Origin: Trissonchulus latispiculum
Lineage: Eukaryota > Nematoda > Enoplea > Enoplida > Ironidae
Length of the DNA: 64,000 nucleotides
NCBI GenBank assembly: GCA_030248195.1
Contig: JASAND010015575.1
Location: 1-64,000 of the forward strand
Direction of reading: 5' to 3'
A model generated the notes under the pieces. It saw only the letters and a list, made by a program, of their open reading frames with translations. It searched no databases and had not been told where the DNA came from. The position numbers and the translations under genes are program-made. Of this stretch, positions 61,001 through 64,000 are shown piece after piece (within the stretch, counting starts at the first letter, position 1; each line of letters opens with the position of its first letter).

Positions 61001-62821
61001 AATAACTAGCGCTACTGCAAGAATGTGTTGCCCACAAATGGTTTTTCTGTTTATTTTTCTGCCATAACTTTCACCAGAAGCATTTCCGGAAAATGCGGTA
61101 ATGATGAAAATTACTCAGCACGACGAGAGCTTTCATTTGAGTACCATATCGACCACTTTCGGAAAAATTTTTCAAAATCCGGAATTTTCCGGATCGAATA
61201 TCTCGAAATCCGGAAATTTTCCGGAAATTTCGATTTCAGTTTCGAAATCAGCGCGGTCGAGTTACCCTATGACCAACTTTTGAGCGAAATCGGAGACAAA
61301 AAATTTTTTGGTCCAAAATCCGGGTTTCCGTGAATTCCCGGATTTTCAGTTTTTCGGCCATAACGTTCGCTAGACGCATTTCCGGAAAATGTCGCAAGAA
61401 GGAAAGTTGTTCAGCACGACGAGCTCTTTCATTTGAGTACCATATCAACCACTTTTGAAGAAATTTTTCAAAATCCGGAATTTTCCGGGTCTAATATCTC
61501 GAAATCCGTAAATTTTCCGGCAATTTCGATTTCAGTTTCGAAATCAGCGTGGTCGAGTTACCCTATGACCAACTTTTGAGCGAAATCGGAGACAAAAAAT
61601 TTTTGACCAAATTTTGGATTCTGAAATTTCGCCTTGGTCCCCCCTTACCAACCGAAAAATTCCGGGATTCACCATTCCCGGAATCCGGAAGATATCGGAG
61701 CCATCTTGCTTCCCGGAGATGTCCTAGTTAAGGGCTTCAAAATGAGGTATCAACCACCCCTGTACCCCTTCCCAATATCGAGATCTAGGGGGGGGACAGA
61801 CGGATAATAATAATAATAAATCCTACCGGCATCAACGGGTTGTCGCGCATTTTCCTCTTATTCCTCTGTGCTTATATTGGCTCGGGCTCAAACTCAGTTT
61901 TGGAACATTTTCAGACTTTGGCCCTATCACAACTTTTTCCCTACTCGCTGAGATCTTTGGAATAAGTACCATATTGACAACTTTTAGGACAATTTTTAAA
62001 ATTCCGGTTTTTCCGGGAACTCTCGGATTTTCAGTTTTCCGGCTATAACTTTTGCTAGACGCATTTCCGGAAAATGTCGCAAGAAGGAAAGTTGCTCAGC
62101 TCGACGAGTTCTTTCATTTGAGTACCATATCGACCACTTTTCGAAAAAATTTTCAAAATCCGGAATTTTCCGGGCCTAATATCTCGAAATCCGTGAATTT
62201 TCCGGGAATTTCAATTTCAGATTCGAAATCAGCACCACCGACTTACCCTATGACCAACTTTTAAGCAAAATCCGAGACAAAAAATTTTTATGTCCAAAAT
62301 CCGGGTTTTCGTGAATTCCCGGATTTTCAGTTTTTCGGCTATAACTTTTGCTAGACGCATTTCCGGAAAATGTCGCAAGAAGGAAAGTTGTTCAGCTCGG
62401 CGAGCTCTTTCATTTGAGTACCATATCGACCACTTTTAGAGAAATTTTTAAAAATCCGGAATTTTCCGGGTTGAATATCTCAAAACCCGGAAATTTTCCG
62501 GAAATTTCGATTTCAGTTTCGAAATCAGCGTGGTCGACTTACCCTATGACCAACTTTTAAGCAAAGTCGGAGACAAAAAATTTTTACGTTTCCCTTGGTC
62601 CCCCCTTACGATTTTTAAAATTCCGGGAGCCGCCATTCCCGGAATCCGGGAGATATCGGGATGCCCTTACAAACGGGAGCACTTCAGGTCACCCTACAAC
62701 TATGGTGAGAATTTCAGCCCGATCGGTCCAGCCAATCTCGAGAAAAAGGGGGGGGACACAAATGTTGACCGGAATAATAAATAAATAAATAAATAAATAA
62801 ATAAAGAAACTTAGCCATATC

Positions 62822-62858
62822 AAAGGGTTGTCTTTTTTTTAAAAATGCGACAACCCAA
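62822..62858 (+). repeat. Hairpin-only short unit (GGGTTGTC stem)
   Basis: GGGTTGTC, a T-run/AAAAATGC loop, and GACAACCC followed by (AATAAT)n. Compared with the hairpin at 60963, the C-G pair has become T-A on both sides, so pairing is kept. Confidence 0.6.
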
Positions 62859-62897
62859 TAATAATCATAATAATAATAAGCACAGACCAATAACAAA

Positions 62898-62935
62898 GTG
62901 TTGCCCATTCCTTTAGGAAAAGTGGGCAACACAAT
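62898..62935 (+). repeat. Hairpin-only short unit (GTGTTGCCCA stem)
   Basis: GTGTTGCCCATTCC, TTT, then AGGAAAAGTGGGCAACAC, directly followed by AATAACTAGCG, the start of the next long unit. The stem extends further than in the other two. Confidence 0.6.
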
Positions 62936-64000
62936 AACTAGCGCTACTGCAAGAATGTGTTGCCCACGATAGGTTTTTCTGTTTATTTTTCTGCCATCAC
63001 TTTCGCTAGACGCATTTTCAGAAATTGTTGCAAGGAGGAAAGTTGCTCGGCTCGACGAGCTCTTTCGATAGAGTACCATATCGGCCACTTTTAGAGAAAT
63101 TTTTCAAAATCCGGAATTTTCCGGGGCGAATATCTCGAAATCCGTAAATTTTCCGGAAATTTCGATTTCATTTTCGAAATCAGCGCGGTCGAGTTACCCT
63201 ATGATCAACTTTTAAGCGAAATCGGAGACAAAAAATTTTTTGGTCCAAAATCCATGAATTCCCGGATTTTCAGTTTTTCGGCCATAACTTTCGCTAGACG
63301 CATTTCCGGAAAATGTCGCAAGAAGGAAAGTTGTTCAGCTCGACGAGCTCTTTCATTTGAGTACCATATCAACCACTTTTGAAGAAATTTTTCAAAATCC
63401 GGAATTTTCCGGGTCTAATATCTCGAAATCCGTAAATTTTCCGGAAATTTCGATTTCAGTTTCGAAATCAGCGTGGTCGAGTTACCCTATGACCAACTTT
63501 TGAGCGAAATCGGAGACAAAAAATTTTTGACCAAATTTTGGATTTTGAAATTTCGCCTTGGTCCCCCCTTACCAACCGAAAAATTCCGGGATTCACCATT
63601 CCCGGAATCCGGAAGGTATCGGAGCCATCTTGCTTCCCGGAGATGTCCTAGTCAAGGGCTTCAAAATGAGGTATCAACCACCCCTGTACCCCTTCCCAAT
63701 CTCGAGATCTAGGGGGGGACAGACGGATAATAATAATAATAATAATCATAACTAGCGCTAGTGCAAGAATGTGTTGCCCACAGCAGGTTTTTCTGTTTAT
63801 TTTTCTGCCATAACTTTTGCTAGACGCATTTTCAGAAAATGTCGCAAGAAAGAAAGTTGTTCAGCTCGACGAGCTCTTTCGTTTGAGTACCATATCGACC
63901 ACCTTTGGAGAAATTTTTTAAAATCCGGAATTTTCCGGGTCGAATATCTCGAAATCCGGAAGTTTTCGGGAAAGTTCGGTTTTAGTTTCGAAATCAGCGT

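Larger units (their letters stand above)
59127..64000. mobile_element. Tandem array of (AAT)n-tailed modular retroposon-like units
   Basis: At least five complete tails are present, each a G-run followed by ACAG and an (AAT)n or (AATA)n tract: 59909-59938, 60896-60943, 61788-61820, 62746-62805, 63708-63750. Between them the body repeats a module of about 150-300 bp some 14 times: ACTTTCGCTAGACGCATTTC, CGGAAAATGTCGCAAGAAGG, TTCAGCTCGACGAGCTCTTT, ACCATATCGACCACTTT, then AATATCTCGAAATCCG and GAAATCAGCGTGGTCGA. Each unit opens shortly after a tail with a GGGTTGCC-like head. The unit is cut by the window end. No reverse transcriptase or other long frame is present; repeated 60-80 codon frames (for example MVELPYDQLLSEIGDKKF) are repeat artefacts. 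Confidence 0.75.

Noticed and set aside
58049..63755. Recurring 60-86 codon frames in the (AAT)n-tailed array
   Set aside because: Their spacing follows the repeat modules and their start codons are part of repeat text.
59100..63770. CRISPR-like pattern of repeats and variable 20-nt segments
   Set aside because: Spacing is irregular (tens to about 1,000 bp), tails are (AAT)n, and the setting is an intron-bearing animal genome with no cas genes.

Overview
The window looks like nuclear DNA of a metazoan that I cannot place to phylum. It is AT-rich, genes are split by GT-AG introns, and it carries animal-type genes (a Maf-family bZIP factor, a bestrophin beginning MTVEY, an ATAD2-type bromodomain AAA protein). 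There are no bacterial operons and no recognisable intact autonomous transposon or virus gene. Most of the sequence is repeats, mainly non-autonomous DNA transposons inserted between and inside genes.

Six genes can be supported. From left to right: the 3' part of EIF3J (+, exons 1279-2666); a one-coding-exon Pcc1/LAGE3 KEOPS subunit (+, 8781-9089); a two-exon calmodulin-family gene (-, 17188-18903); a two-exon Maf-type bZIP gene (+, 27661-31276); a complete five-exon bestrophin chloride-channel gene (-, 32531-35761); and the 3' two thirds of an ATAD2 homologue (-, ten exons recognised, 44127-57155), whose 5' exons lie beyond the last recognised exon and probably outside the window. The exon chains of the last four were checked by joining splice phases; they agree throughout. 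The genes belong to unrelated pathways (translation initiation, tRNA modification, Ca2+ signalling, transcription, anion transport, chromatin) and show no operon-like arrangement.

The repeat fraction is the most informative part. Several families can be delimited to the base by inverted termini plus target-site duplications (TSDs): hAT-like elements with 8-bp TSDs (12604-13000, 18294-18684, 37961-39851, 45322-45718, 50311-51078); a foldback MITE family with CAAGAGT ends and 7-bp TSDs (18695-18736, 26104-26503, 26532-27126, 28845-29505, 52149-52549, and 40572-40988 without a clear TSD); and two elements with CAGG-type ends and 6-bp TSDs (5397-6860, 50147-53105). Most hAT-like elements carry, just inside their ends, dense arrays of a short motif that differs from element to element. 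Other structures include large foldbacks (8118-8498, 15481-16260), a 69-bp-period minisatellite of about 17 units (19305-20435), and palindromic arrays at 10268-10390 and 12280-12440.

The right end (about 57.8-64 kb) is one array of (AAT)n-tailed modular units. Each has a GGGTTGCC-like head, a variable number of 150-340 bp internal modules, and a conserved G-run/ACAGACGG/(ATA)n tail. Three shortened units are little more than a hairpin and show compensatory base changes. I read this as an undescribed composite retroposon family inserting into its own A/T-rich tails, and consider it the best candidate for a new system here.
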